A stretch of DNA of 64,000 bases from positions 6,510,001 through 6,574,000 of the forward strand of contig NC_134297.1 of assembly GCF_949628215.1 (NCBI RefSeq), read 5' to 3'. Positions 14,986-32,916 of this stretch are shown here, one piece after another. The notes under the pieces are model-generated. The model worked only from the letters and a program-made list of their open reading frames with translations, did not search any database and was not told where the DNA came from. The position numbers and the translations under genes are program-made. Each line of letters opens with the position of its first letter. Within the stretch, counting starts at the first letter, position 1. Origin of the DNA: Phalacrocorax aristotelis (taxonomy: Eukaryota > Chordata > Aves > Suliformes > Phalacrocoracidae).

Positions 14986-17396
14986 CCAAAGCAAATTGCA
15001 GAGGCTGGATGAACAACTCCAGCACGTTCTCCGAGTCCTCCCACACTAGAAAGTAATTAGGTACTGCAAAATAAGGGTAGGATGTGGCGTGGCAAGTGCC
15101 TTAGGTGAGGGAGAGCTCTGCGGCACTTCCCCTGTCGGGTTGCAGAGCTGGAGTTTGTCGAACTGGCTCAGCCGTGCGTGGGCAAGCGCAGCGTTTGGCT
15201 TTAGAGACTGTTGTCGTCCATTGCATCTCTGGGACACAGGTAATCTGGGGAAGGCTCAAAACTGTTTATACCGTGTTAAGGCTTCCTTCCAGGAGGGAAG
15301 TTACTGAACAACCTTTCAGGCAGATGAGAAACGCCCCATCCCGGGCGCTGGTTCAGGGATCGGTGATGGCTTCCTGCTCTATTTTGGACACCTACATTAG
15401 GGTGAGATGGCTCATGCCCCAGGAGGACTCGTGTCTTTCCCGATTATAGCCTGGACACCCAGTCCAGGGCACATACCTTCCTTGCACAGACATCTACATG
15501 CTGAGGTGACTAAGAACAAACGCTATCAAAGCACATTTAAGCAGCACACAATTGCACGATATATACCCAGATTTTACTGTTGTCCTACAGGGACTGTGAT
15601 TACAAGGGCAAGAGCCTGAAGCTGGAGGCAGGAGCGTACCCTGATCAAGGCACATAGCAGGACCGTTGACACGCTTGATTAGAGGAGAGGAAAGCGGAGA
15701 CATCCCAGTGCCCAGGCATCAGAAATGACAACGGACACATCCCATCTGCGACTCCAGAGGCTGCTCCGAGTCGCACGAGCCTCCAGCTTCAACCCGGGGA
15801 TTTATGCCCCCACATCCACCGGCACCCCCCTTTGCCTTAGTTAGCAGCAGCCCCCAAAGCACTCTGTTTCAGAGCTGTCCCTGCGATCTCCTACCCCAAC
15901 CATCCCTCTCCCCAGCAGAGCAGCCTCACTCTTCTTTTCGGTGCTGGCGACCCTTTTGCTGTGTAACGCTCAGCAGCCCGATGCAGCAAGGCTTCTGGTA
16001 GCTGCCCCGAGTCCCCTTTGCTTCCCACCACCCAGACACAGCTCTTCAGCAGCCACCACATATCCTGGGGCATCCCTCAGAGATGTCCCAAACCCACCCC
16101 TCAGTCGAGCAGAAGCTTGGATGTAGCCCACTCCAAAAAAACCCCACCTTCTTTCTTAAAACAGCCATTATTTTGTAGAGAAACCAGACACGTTTCCAAG
16201 CAACAGTCCACTTGCACAGCTCAGGTATTCAAGGCACAGCGAAACAACCCCCCCACATCCACACGGCCCCTCAAAGAGCTCAGCAAGCCCAAACCCGATA
16301 CCTCTCACCCACCAGCTTCGCCCAGCCCCGGCGTTTTGAGTCCACACTCACATGAAAGCTGATTAAGCTCCAAGCGAGCCGCAGCCAGGGAAGGGAGCAC
16401 TGGTTGAGGAGAGGCACCCGGGTTGTTTATTTTTCCTGCAACCTAGTTTGTCTCTCAGAGGACTTGAAATATGGCTGCAGTCAGAAGTTATTACCTGAGC
16501 TGCCCTTTTCCCTCTGTAGCTTCCAGGCTGCGATGCTTTTGCTTAATAGCCATATGGGAGCTGCCTGCTCTCCTTACGGTGCCTCGCACTGGCTGCTCGC
16601 CGCCTCCCTGGGCTTGGCTTGGGAAGGACCGCATTTCTGCCCGATTTCCAGCTCCATCACCATGGATTTTGGCCCTGTGTGGGGACTTGTTCTTGCTGAC
16701 ACAGGGGGATTGATGCTGCCAGGAGGACACAGGAGTATTCCCTACAAGCACCCATGGGTGCAGCCACCAGCCTGGCAGGCAGCATTGTAGGACAGCCAGC
16801 CTGTATGCAGAGGGCAAGCTCAGCACCTGGCCATGGGCATTTGGAGGGTCTTCTTTTTGTGCATCCTCCTCCATCCTTGCAATCCAGACACATCTCTCTT
16901 GTGCCAACAGCCCTCACCCAACAGAAGAGCCACAAGCTCCCTTTCCTGCCGATCCTCTGCCACGATGCAGCTCCAAAACACAGCAACCCACCCAAAAAAG
17001 AGCTAAAGCCACAGACTGCTGGCAGACTGCCTCCACCAGCGCCACCTCCACCAGCCTCATTGGTGACCACCACCACACTAAACCTTTGCCTTGCAGTGAT
17101 GCGCTCTCCCCACGTGCCTTCTTCGCAAGCTCAAGAAGCCACGTCCATCCCACGGCACAGCTACTCGCAAACACAGGTAGAAGAGTTTACCTGCAACTCC
17201 TTGCCTGTCCTTCTCCCAGCTCCAGATGTGGCAGCAAGGAGCGGTTATTACTCAGAAGAGGCAGATAAAGGGAGAAGCCACCACGGGGAGGTGGCCCTCG
17301 GACAGGAAGTTTAGAGCTGAACATCCCGCAGGCCAGTTCAAAGCGCGCTGAGTCAACTGGCTTTCACAACCTGGGACACCTCGTGTCTGCTATTAA

Positions 17397-17418
17397 AAAC
17401 AACAACAACAACAAAAAA
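17397..17418. repeat. (AAC)n microsatellite with A-run
   Basis: Five to six AAC units followed by a run of eight A. Confidence 0.85.
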
Positions 17419-19446
17419 AAGTCTCCCAGAGTTTGCCACAAAAATCAGGATGAGCAGCCAATTCCCGTTCCCATGGCAACCTCATGTATTCAATTATTAT
17501 GTTGGTTTTTTTGGATGATGGGGGAAGGAGCCAAGAAAAGGCAAGGCTGCAGCATCACCTAGCATGGCCACACTCTGCTGGAAAGGCTCTGAAGTCTCAG
17601 AACTGCGCTGCCAGGTACACAATAACCCTTCTAGGGGGGCGTCTGGCCTTACAACAAGTGCCTGTAGGCGGGAGATGTTGGGCCAGGAGCCTCCAAACCA
17701 GAGCAGACCCCTTCCAAGATGCATGTCCCAGCCCACCGCAGCCAAGAGGAGAAGAACGATGGCCCTCTCTCCCCCAAAAGATGGGTTGGCAGGACCCAGG
17801 AGCCTGCTTCCACTCCTTTTCGCCTATCCAATGCTTGATGCTGCCCAATGCCAAACAGCCACAGCCACAGGCCACTACCGATCTGCTGCACGTCACATCG
17901 CCAATGGCTGCACGCCGGCAGCAGAGATGAACAACGCAAGTGCCTCAGGGCAGATAAATACCATGGGCCACCCCAGTGTCCCCATCCCCCTCCAAAGCAC
18001 TGAGCTGATGGTGCAAAAACACTTGGCGCTGCTCAGGAGGGCTGCCCGAGCCTCCCACCACCCAAGGACCACTAACAACCACTCAGTGCGTTCCCAACCC
18101 AGTATTTCTCCAGGTTACAACCACATGCACTTAACTCCTTGTGCAACCAAGAAAAACCCCAGCGGGTCTGCAGGATAAGCCATGCCTAACACTGCCAAGA
18201 GCCACACACGTGAGCCAGCGCCCCAGGGAACCCCCGAGGCTGGAATAAGATGGAAGCAAACCAGCCTGCACAACCCTCCCCAGGGTGATGGGCTGTTCTC
18301 CAGCACAGCCATAAAAGCCACTAAGCCATAGCCAGGAGCTCTTTTACACCCATTATCTCCATATCTGCAGTAGCAAGTAGGAGGAAGGAAGGAAAACAAG
18401 CAGCTGGTGGTGGTGCTGGCACGCAGCCGTGCCGTACGCCCAGCGCCACTCTCCTCCAACAGCATTCGGGGAGCAAGACACACTGCAGAGGGCTGAACAC
18501 ACATGCAAAGGGTCCTGTAACATCAGGGAAGCCCACAGCAGCCGAAGGGCTGCCATAAACACAGGCAGCTTCACCCAAGTGAAAGCTTCACGAGCTTGCT
18601 ACCACACTAAGCCTAAGCGCAGCGAGAAATGCAACCCCCATAGGAGCTCTTCCTTACAGATCTACCCCTAAGAATAAACCAGGAAAAAAAAACCCAATAC
18701 CTTTCTTGCTGGGAAAAAAGCAACAGCAGCAGGGACCTCTCTGCAGCAGAGTTTTCCTTTCTGCGACCAACCAGCTCGACCAACCCCTACCCCAAAAGAC
18801 AGCTTTGCACAAAGCTGCTCCCAAGCGGGACAAGCCAAGCCCTCGGAGAAAGTTGCAAAGCACGAGCTGGGAGGGCAGCAGCTGGAAGGAGAGGGGAGAA
18901 AACGAGGCCCAGCTGAAAGGTGTCTGCTCAGAGGCTGAAGGTGTCTTTTTCCATGGAGCTTAAAGGGCCAGCGAAGAGCAAAGCCTATAGAGAAAGGTTT
19001 CTATAAAAAGGGTAACTGGTATTAAAGTTCCTGCCAGTCAGACAAGGAAAAATGTTGTAGGTGCGTGAAATGGTGGAGGAAAGGGGTTTTCCAGCCTTTT
19101 AAACCATCCCTATAATAAAAAACAAGGATGAAACGGTGCCAAGTGGTTGGGAACAAGAGCCCGATGAGGGGACACCCGGAGGAAGGGTGGCAAACCTCCC
19201 CCCCAGACCACAGAGCGGGTCACCCACGCGCCGTGCGTGCCAAATTCACTGCAGGCACAAATGGATGCAGCTCCGTTACGGTTCCTGAGCTGCAAACCAC
19301 TGAGGTGCGGAGGAGTATTATGGGATTGTACCAGCACACGCCTGCCCTCCTCTTCCTCCCAAGGGGAGACCCGGGGGAGGCAGATCCACGTCCAAACCGC
19401 TCCGGCTCCTCTAATGTTCTCAAGCTAAACCCTGAACTGAATTTTA

Positions 19447-19488
19447 TCTCTTTTTTTTTTTTTTTTCTCTTCTTTTTCTTTTTTCTCA
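19447..19488. repeat. Poly-T / pyrimidine tract
   Basis: A run of 16 T followed by CTCTTCTTTTTC-type sequence, ending near CTCAG. It could serve as a splice-acceptor tract on the plus strand but no exon follows that I can support. Confidence 0.8.
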
Positions 19489-19657
19489 GCTGTAACTGCA
19501 ACATCCTCTCCCTGAAGGTTCATCATCAGCCTCGGTGCTAATGAAAAAATGTGATAATATTTGCCTACTTCCTGGGGGTGGTGGGAGGCACAATCTAATT
19601 AAAGGTTTGCCAGCAGCTCGAGCGCTGCAGATGGATGGTTGTTCGGGAAGTGCAAAG

Positions 19658-19682
19658 TATTATTATTATTATTATTATTATG
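19658..19682. repeat. (ATT)n microsatellite
   Basis: About eight perfect ATT units in a row. Confidence 0.9.
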
Positions 19683-22119
19683 ACGAATGCTAACACCGGA
19701 TTTCATAAACAGGCAACAGAGGAGGTGAAGCAGGTGGTATAAGCATAGGCAGGGCGTGTTCCGCTGCCTACACCATTGTTTCAGCCTTACATAAACGTGG
19801 CCGTGAAGGGTGGCCACGATAGATCCTATCTCTGCCCAAGGAATGAGTGGCTCATGGATGGGCTGTGCTAGGGCTCTTGACGGAGGGCTTGTCTTGCTAG
19901 CTGGAGGAAGAGGAGCTGCCAAGATATTTGGCTGCTCCGGGGGGTGTTACTGGGTTCCTTCGTAAGAGGAGGGTAGGTATTACCATTGGGAGGATCAGCA
20001 GCTCCTTCCTGCCTTGGATGAGCAGGTCACTTATTTCAGGAACACGGGCAGCCCCCACTCTTGATCCACACTGTCCATCATCAGGCTGCTGTTACACAAA
20101 ACAAAAACCACCCCTGAGACCTCGCCCAGGGCTTTATGGTCCTTCCAAAGCCAGCTGTGGATATGGCTACAAATACAGCCCGGGTCCGGTCCAGCTGCAC
20201 GGCCAATGGGTCCAGCACAAAGTTTCAAGACACTAGCTAAGAAATCAGTTTATATGGTGAGAAACATAATCTGGGCCTACAGGTTGATATTAAGGTTGTG
20301 TTAAAAGCAATACTCGGTTGGGGACTGTCCTGGTATATCTACCACATGAGAAATAACCGTGAGGATGGCTTGTGATTGCACCTCGCTATATGATAAACCA
20401 CCTCTGGCCCACTCACCGGGCACCAACAACCTTCATGCCCTTGTTTGGGTACCTAAGCTATTTACAAATGTGTTTTTTAGCTAAAACAAAAATCTCTAAT
20501 TTTCATCCAGAAGTGAACACCACCTGTATTTTGTTACTTAATCACAGGCTATATCTCTCCTCCTTCGCTGACCTTCATACCTCAGGAAAGAATGCGCTCC
20601 AGAGTTGGAAAACAAATTAGCAAGCGCCGTACGACAGTCCTGGGATGTTTGTAGGAGTGGGGAGTCAATGAGGCAGACAGAAACTATTCCAGACACCGGG
20701 TGCTACAGAGGGGAAAAGTGTTTTGTGGCCACGTAGTGACAAGGGACAAAAAAAACCTGGAGGTGAAAGGAGATGGTGACTTGATTAACAGCGGCAAAGA
20801 GGAATTAAATCAACCCTCTCCCACCTTGAAAAGCAAGGAGCGCTTTTAAAAAACAAGGTCAGCTTTAATCTGTGTGCCCTCGGGTGGAAATAACCTCTGA
20901 CTTTTGGGGCTAGCGAGGAGGAGGGTGGCTGCAAGGTGACTGCAACCTCAGCCAGCCTGGAGCTTTGCCACCTGGTGCTGCCCTCATGTGGCTATTTAAT
21001 GGGAATAGGGATGTTTGGTCTGTTTTCTAACAGAAAATAATTCAGGGCAGACTAGAAATACTTCAGAACACCACACAAGGCCCTTTTCCTGTTCAATTAA
21101 GCTGAATTCCGTCCTGCAGCACTCTAGGTAACTCAGCTTGTCACCTTGCAAATAGGTTTTTTTCAGTGCATTAGGAGGCGGCAGCCTGCAAAACGCTCTC
21201 CCCGGCTTGTGTCTCACCGTAGCAGCAAGAGGAATCCATGCAGTTTAGAAAAACTATTCCGCTCGGCAGAAAAATCGTATCTGCAAAATGCTCGTCGCAT
21301 TTGGCAGTTACAACTCAGGAGACTTAATTGCACGGCGTTTATCAGATGGATTTACAGAGATGTATTGCTCTGCTGCTTAATTCTCTTCACACCGAGCCCA
21401 TTTGCACCTCCCGATATCCAGTCCCGCAAAATAAAGCAGCTCAGTGGTGGAAATACAAGAAGGCTGGCATTCAAGGAAAGCTAATTAGTCTTTACAGCAC
21501 TGTTAATAAGCAATAAATCCAGGCTGTAGCTCCCTTAGTCTGCAACAAGCTCTTTGCACAAGAGGAAAGGGTGTTAGAAGACGAGCTCTGCCTTCCCTGG
21601 GTGTAAGCACACAGTCGCAGACGCTCGGATCTGCCCGTAGCTGCTTTTCTGTTCAGTCGTGAACATGAAGACAAAAATCAGCTGCCATCCGTCCCCCCCG
21701 TTACGCAGCAGTGAGAAGGCTTCAGTGCAGAGCATCCTCCCAGCCCCAGGTTTTGAGACACGAACAGTTGCAATTCAGCTTGCGCCGGTGTTTATTTTTT
21801 ATACATTTTTAGCCCCTGTACTGACTACTGGCATGTTTTTCTCCTCTCTAGGAGGTGAGATTTCCACTCACTTTTTGCAATAAATTAGCTGGCAAAGGCG
21901 GGCTAAAAACAAAACGTGTGCCTCTCTCATCTCACTTTCCAAGCTGAGGGGTTTATTTTCAATGGAAAAACGGGACGTTTTATGAATCCCTGCTGCTTAG
22001 CCATGTATCTTACAACCCTTCAGGCTTTACAGGTCTAAGGGATGGATTTGTCTAAGCTATTATTGCGCACTCTATAATTTATCAGACTTAAATTTAAGGA
22101 TATCGGCTCAGTGAGGACT

Positions 22120-22136
22120 TTTATTTCACATTTATT
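22120..22136 (-). terminator. TMEM45B: TMEM45B poly(A) signals (two AATAAA)
   Basis: TTTATT on the plus strand at 22131-22136 and 22120-22125 reads as two AATAAA hexamers in the gene direction, about 570-590 bp past the stop. This implies a 3' UTR of about 0.6 kb. Further AATAAA copies near 21953 and 21790 are possible distal sites. Confidence 0.55.
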
Positions 22137-22705
22137 CACTCTTTCAGCATTTAAGTGAACAGGAAAACTATTAACAAAACCCCTCTTTAGTTCGAAACCT
22201 CGGTAATAAAATTTGTATTGTGCAAAATCAAGCCATGAGGTTGCAAATTTGACATTATCTCACATTCAGTGATCTTTTACTCTTCCTCCTTGGGATGATG
22301 CCTTGGTCCATACGTACACGACCTCAAGCCCGGAGGTTTCTGTGACTTCAATCATGGCAGGTCAAAGCCTCCAGGCGCTTGGAAAAGTCAGTTGGCCAAA
22401 GGATGCCCTCCTTCACTATGGAAACACACATGGGAACCCATAGGATGACGCAATCTCATCATGTTGAATTTCTGCACTTAATTTTGTTGCTAAAAATCAC
22501 TGCAAAGAGTGCTCATTTCAGAGATAGCAGTATTCAGGTACGGATGGAGGGCAGATATCACCCGTGTGCGCGACATGCTGCCCAGCAGCAGAATGGTGGC
22601 ACGTCTCTTTGCTCTTCCAAACATAAATATATAATTAGGTTTTAAATTTTTTTCCTTCTAGAAAACAGATTCTTCATGTATTTGGAGAGGGACATTGCAC
22701 CCTCT

Positions 22706-26578
<3,873 letters not shown>

Positions 26579-26596
26579 CCTGACAACCTCCTCTGA

Positions 26597-29500
26597 CTAC
26601 AAGGCAAAGAAAAACGTCATTGTACAACTTACGACAGTTATTTGACGTAATGCTGGGAAAAAAATGGGATTTCCCTTTCAGGGAGGCCTGGAAAAGGTTT
26701 GACCAGGCACACAGGAATAGGAAGGAGCACTGGGAAACCCTCCAATGGTGAGAGGTGGGAACTTCAAGGACCTCTCTGAGGTCCTTGCTCCAAGACTAGG
26801 AAATACCTGAAAAAAAACAGATTCCAGACAAATTTAGCAGAGGCCCCATATCTGCTGCAATCTCTGACACATCCCAGCCTGAACTTTGCATCCCCTGAGA
26901 TCCCTCCCAGCAGTAGCTCCTGCTTTTCCTACCCTTCTACAGGTACGAGCGAGAGCATCCTCTGCAGACAAGGGCAAGGTGGGCTTTCTGGGACCAGGCA
27001 AGAGAGAAAATGCACAGGGAAAACAGGAAGGCCTTAGGGTAAACATCGGGGGTTTCTTTAGCTCCTTGAACAGCCACAGAAGTGGTGTGCTGTGTCCAAA
27101 AATTCTTTAAATTCCTGGAATTTTTTCAGCCCATGGAGTGGGGAAAAAAAAAACCCGCCCCACATCTATTTTGCAAAGCCAAAGCATTTTGTTAAGAATA
27201 TAGCTTCAAAAATACCCCAAAAGCTGCTGGAAACAAACCACTTTGGTTCTGGGCAAAGAAACCAACTCTCTCCCTGCATCACCGCCGCTTCCCACCCCTT
27301 CCTCTCTCTCCAGAGCATCACTAAGCCAGGGTTGGCGCGGCGCAGAGCCCAGAGATCCCAGCCGAGCTGCTGGAGCCTCCGTGCCCCTTCGTGCCGGAGT
27401 GCACGCGTGCATGGTTTGTAGGAGAGCCAGGGGACCCGTTTCCTAGGAGAATTACAGCAATTAAAACCCAGCCGGCTCCTGTTTGCCATTTGCTGGTTTG
27501 CTTAATTAGGTGGAGAAACGATTAGCTCTTTGATGTGGGCTCGAGCATATGTTCTGGGGCCTGCCTTGGCGGGATCGCAGGTCGGTTGTGTCAGGCTGGC
27601 TGGTCAATTAGGATGTTTTTAATTGATGGCAAAGGCTGCGCTGCTGATGCCCAGGACTTCCTTCTCCATTTAGTAATCCTTCTCTCTGTGCTGAGCGGGT
27701 CTTAAAAGCTGGACAGAAACCAGCTCTCTAGTGGTGCAGATGCCATCCATCCACGTAGATGGGGCTGCGTAGTTTGGTGCTGGACCTGACCCTCCCTTCC
27801 CATACGCCCACGACCTGGTTATCCTTAAACCACCTTCCCCAGCTGCATTTTGGGCTTCAGCCCCCACTCGCTGGGAATATAAACCCCAAAACGCTCTGAT
27901 TCTGCTCTTGCTGGCCTTCTGCATAAAGGACAATTTGGGCGTGAGGTTGAACATGGCTTGCTGCTGCTGCCAGCCTTCGAAAGGGGAGAACGGCTGCTTT
28001 GGCTTTATTAATAGCTGATTTCAGGGCAATTTGTCCCAGGGACACCTTGTTTCGCCCCATCAAGTCCATGCCCCCGGAGCTTGGCTGTGTGCAGATACCA
28101 TCTCCCAGAGGCAGCTGTCCCCAGGCAGGAAAATCCACTGGGTTAGATCAGACCTGCTAAAGCCCTGTAGCCAACCTGCCCGATCTGAACCGGTTTAACC
28201 AAACCAGCTAACCCAGCACCTCGAGGTAAGCAAACATTGCCTCCTCGTGCAAACACCTCCCAGGTGCACGCAGCTACAGGCAGCAGCAGACACGTCCTTG
28301 CAGCTTACGCCAGAGGCTGGTCCCGCAGTCCTGCCTCCACCAAACACCTACGAGCTATCATGGTGGGTTTCATGCAAACAAATTTAGGAGGGGATTCAAT
28401 CCAAGGGTGGAAAAGCTGTGCATGGAAATATTTTCTACCGTATTGACTAGCAGCTTTGCAGGCAGCTGTTGGCAGCACTGCACAGCTCTGCCTTTTTTCA
28501 TGACTTGAAAGGAGAGATTTATTGACAGTGGGTGCATTGGGTAATTAAACACAAAATCAAAGCAAGGCGCCAATTACCAGCAATGCTGGCACAGTCCAGT
28601 GGGTTAATACAATAGTCTCTTTAGTCCTTTGAAGGAGACAACTGGGGAATCAGAGCATCCACCTGTATCCCTGTGATGAAGGGAGCAGCGTACCTGAGCC
28701 AGGGAGACGGCTGAAAAATCTGTATTTTCTGGGTGAGCAGAATATCCCACCACATACATGTACTGGTATAACATCAGGATAATGACTGGAAGCAGAGCCA
28801 GACCGATCCTGGAACACCACAAGAAGTACTGCAGCCATATCATGCCGTATTAATGCTATAATTATAACACTACCACAGCAATATACAGTCAAATATATAA
28901 CTCCATGACCTAGCTCCAGCAGTTATGTTTTAAAGGCAGATATTTAATGGGACCTGATGATTTCCCACGAGACCGACGTAGTCAAAATGGGATGACTTAA
29001 AGGATACACTGATCAATGAAATCAGGGAAAATAAACGTCACTTAAAGGGAGTACACACAACCTGGCTGGGTGGCACGTCCACCTTACAGCGCTTACGTGC
29101 GACGGGGTGAGTGCAGCAGGGATTGCTTCGGGGTTGCTGCCGTCCGTACCTGCCCGATCGCTCGCTAGCAGGAAGCAGGGTGGCTTATCTGGGACGCATG
29201 ACCAGCAAAACTATTTCTCCTGCTTCTCTTCCTCCTTTGAAAACACGCAAAAACCGAGCACAGGGGGAAAAAAACCCCACCCAATTATGTTTTCAGCTGT
29301 GAGCACCCTGGAGCAAACAGCTTTTGTTCATCCCTACAGCTCCAAAAGCCAGTGAGGCTTTGCCTGCCATCAGCCACACTGGGGAAAAGAAAAAGCTGAA
29401 GGACCAGCTGATGTTGGGGTTGGTAGCAACAACCACCATTACAGGGCATCCCTGCAAAGCCTGATTTTGTCCTGTTCCCCCGTTGTCTAACCTGCGAGTT

Positions 29501-32500
29501 TGATAACACACCCATGTCCCTGCTGGCTTCTAATTAACGCACTTTGCCCCCTGTTTATTACAACACCGTGAGCTGCACCGGCTTAATGATTTACTGTTTC
29601 ATCTGCTCTTATCACCTCCCAAAGGAGCTGGTTTCTTCTTGGTTTATAGCTAATGCACCTAACCTCCCGGGAAGGCGTCTGGAGCTGCAGGGAGGATGGC
29701 GAAGAGCCCAGCTAGACTTTTGCCTCCTCTTGCCCTACCCTGGCAGCCACGGATGTCTCTTTTCAGCCAAACCCTGGGCCCTTTGAGCTCTCCAAAGGTC
29801 TCATTTGCTTTACTGAGGGTTTGTTTTTGTAAAGTTTTTATTATTGCATCAATAACACCTCAGTCAGAGCATCACTTCCATTTTCCCTAGCTTGGAAAGT
29901 ACAGTCTAAAGTTCGCCGTTGGAAACAGGTTGCATCCATCACCCCTGCAGTTAACTTCGCCCTTCGACCTCCGCAAATCAGGCAGTTCAGATGCACCAGA
30001 GTTGGTTTGCTCTCCGCGGGACCTGCTGCCTGGCTCTCGGAGCGTCTGCGGGTGACAGGGCCGGTCCCGAGGGAAAGGCTGACTCAGTGAAGAAGGGAAA
30101 TGTCCTGGCTTGCAAAAACACAAAAGGCTGAGCTCAGGCTGAGCTGGGGAATGCCACTGCCTGCAGTACGCGAGGCGCATATCTGGAAATAAGGAGGCTA
30201 TTTCCAGCCTTCTCGAGGTGGTTCGGGTCTCCTCGTGCTGAATCTGAGACTGCAGGAGAGCATCAAAGCCAGACCTACAGACTGACAGCAGCTGAGGTGC
30301 TTCGACCAAAAACGCATCCTCCAGCAGCCCGTTTCCTCCCCTGTATGCTCCTGGTGTGCATCACATCTTCCTCTGAGCACAACATAACCAGCCCCGCAGC
30401 CCAAAGGCTCCACCAGTGATTCAAAAAGGCTGGGAGGGAAGGCAGTGGCCCAGCGACGGGGTGACCGGAGGAGAAGACATGGAAGTGAGATAATTGCACC
30501 TCCATGGACGGAAAGATGGCAAAGGAGATGCCCAGGAGGTGTCAGGGGTGGCATCTCCTACAAATATAAGCTCTCCTGTTGCCCGCTGCCTGCCGGCACT
30601 GCCTCACTCCATTACCAGCACTGTCTTATTTGTCTGCAGAGGCACTTCTAATCATAGCAGCACTTCCATTAGCTCCCCTAGGAGTTGGATCCCTAATGCA
30701 TTAATGTCAGACTAAAACCCCACTCTGAACCATTTCATCCCATTATTGTCAGTTTTTCTTCTATCCCTGTCTCCATCTGCTCTGGGGAGCGTTAATGACG
30801 ACACCGAGCAATCATGTTATTTGTTACTAATATTCGTGAGCCCAACTGCATCTGCAAAACCAGGAAAGCAACTTTTCTGCCTCTAAAGGATCCTTAGGGG
30901 TTTTAGTCTTAGGTTAAAAATTACCATAATCATTGCAGCCTATTAGGCTCAATTGCTGGGGAATATCTGGAGGACCATCAGGTACGGCGGCTGCTGATAG
31001 ACACATGAGATAGACTGAGCTAATCCTAAAATAAAGGCCTGCTGCGATGGGGAAATTCAATGTGGAAGTTCAAACTGGGATGAAAGCTTCAAATTCGGGA
31101 CGCTGGACCTGAGGTCTATTTAATAGACACAATGGACTCACCTGAAAAGAGGCACTGGGCGGGAGAGAGGTGATGGAGAGCTGATATTGCTCTCTGCCTG
31201 CTACAGCTCTTCCTTACTCTGCCTCTTTTTGCCTTCTTTCTTACAGGTCCCTGCTTTGCACTCTCCATCCCCACCCCTGCGCTGAGCCCGGCCACCAGGG
31301 AAGCAGCAAGAAGCATCTCCGAGTTACAGCCCAGCAGAGAAAGCTGAGAAATAAAACAAATTAGCCAAAGCCATCTTAATTACAGGGGCTCGGAGGAGGC
31401 GCTTCGTCATCCCTTTGCTTCTCTTTACGACCTGCATTTGTTTATTTGTGGCTTTAAGGCAGCGAGGTCTGACTTTAAAAATGATCTGTTTTGGGAAATA
31501 CACGTTACCTTCTTAAAAGCCATTTTTCTTTGCCTCTGAATGATGCCTAAGAGATGAAAGTGTTTTTAACCAACACGGTGGTTGCCATGGGACTCGGCGA
31601 GCCAAGGTCCGTGCACCGAACGGCCTGCCCAGCTCCGCGATGTGCGATGATGGAATAGCCCTGACGCCACCAGCCCCTACTACCTCACAAGCACCCGCAC
31701 AAAGCAGTGACTCAAAACCAGCGCTACTGCCACCGGCAATGCCGCAAAAATCGGTATTTTCTGAAAATGAAATGATTGCTCGCCCTAAAATTGTCGCGAC
31801 TGCCCCTCATTGCGACGCTGGCTAAGCGTTCCTCCCAGCTGCCTTTGACATTCCTCAGAGAAAACTGTCCAAGACAAGCTACTAAAGAAACCGTTTCCAT
31901 TGCAATACATCCCAGATATATCCAGTTATTCACCTTAAACACATAGACCTAAGCCTGTTGGCTAATGCAGATCCATCTGAATTTATTAGGTGGCTGTGGC
32001 TGCCCAACACAAGCGCCCTGTGCCTTGGTGATTGCACCCTGTGCAGCAAAAGTGAGATGTTACTAGTTTTTTAATGACAAACTGGTAGGAAGAAGGAAGA
32101 AACCTTTCCCCAGCAGTGCCCAGCTAAGGGAGGCACGCCATCCCTCGAGCAGGGCAGTCCCCCAGGCTCTGGTTTTCCTCCAAATCTGCATGTTTTGGGG
32201 CACTAAAAGGGACTTTTCTGGGCAATTCGGTAGGTAAAGGAGGGTGGGGAGAGAGTTTCTGGATCAGTGCACACAGCAGCAATTTCAGTCTAGCTGTTAG
32301 GCAAAGCTTTTGCATTTAATTGGGCTGGGAGTGGAGCAAGGAGCCAGCGAGGGCTTCCTGCAGGCAGCCCAGCAAGGGGCTCAGGGGGCTTGGGGAGGGA
32401 CCCCTCGCCCCCAGGCTGCCCCGCTCTCACCTCTGCCTGCTCTCAGGCCCCACGCATCGTGTTTATTTTTCAACTTGCTCCTTGGAAAATGTTGCTGCCC

Positions 32501-32916
32501 GTTCGCTGGGCTGCCCCGTCGTGTCCCACCGCCGCAGCCCAGCCTGGCAGGGGCAGCAGCAAACCCTCCTCTGCCCCATCCCGCTGGGACGCTGGGGTGG
32601 TGGGACACCCCGGCAGGCTGAGGAAGGCAGAGCGCACACCTCCCCGTGTCCCCCCCACTTCGCTTTCCCACGGGGAGTGGGTCCAAGCTCACCCACCCCA
32701 ACCCCTCTCCTCCCTCCCTATGAGGCTGAACCAGATGCCAAACTGAGGGGTCCCCCCCATCCCTCCCGCCCAAAACGGGGGGCAGGTGGGGTCCCTTTCT
32801 CTCCCAGCTATGGGGGGGTGACTTCCACAGCTTGGGGTGACTTTGCGCCCTCCTCCCCAGCTCCTTCCCAACACAAAGCCCCCTCCCCACACCAGCCCCA
32901 GCCAGCGGAGTCTTAC
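26597..32916 (-). other. TMEM45B: Probable first intron of TMEM45B
   Basis: This 6.3 kb lies between the likely 5' exon and the exon with the ATG. No coding exon was recognised. It includes AT-rich stretches with TAATTA-type sites (about 27490-27540, 30640-30840) and no recognisable young repeat. The assignment depends on the 5' exon being correct; the boundary at 26597 is firm, the one at 32916 is inferred. Confidence 0.4.

Larger units (their letters stand above)
13934..22119. other. Intergenic stretch between the two TMEM45 genes
   Basis: About 8 kb with no recognisable coding exon. It contains A/C- and C-rich unique sequence (15.8-18.6 kb), an AAC microsatellite (17397-17418), a pyrimidine tract (19447-19488) and an ATT microsatellite (19658-19682). 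AT-richer unique sequence lies from 20.3 to 22.1 kb. The 5' untranslated exon of the TMEM45-like gene is expected somewhere here. Confidence 0.6.
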
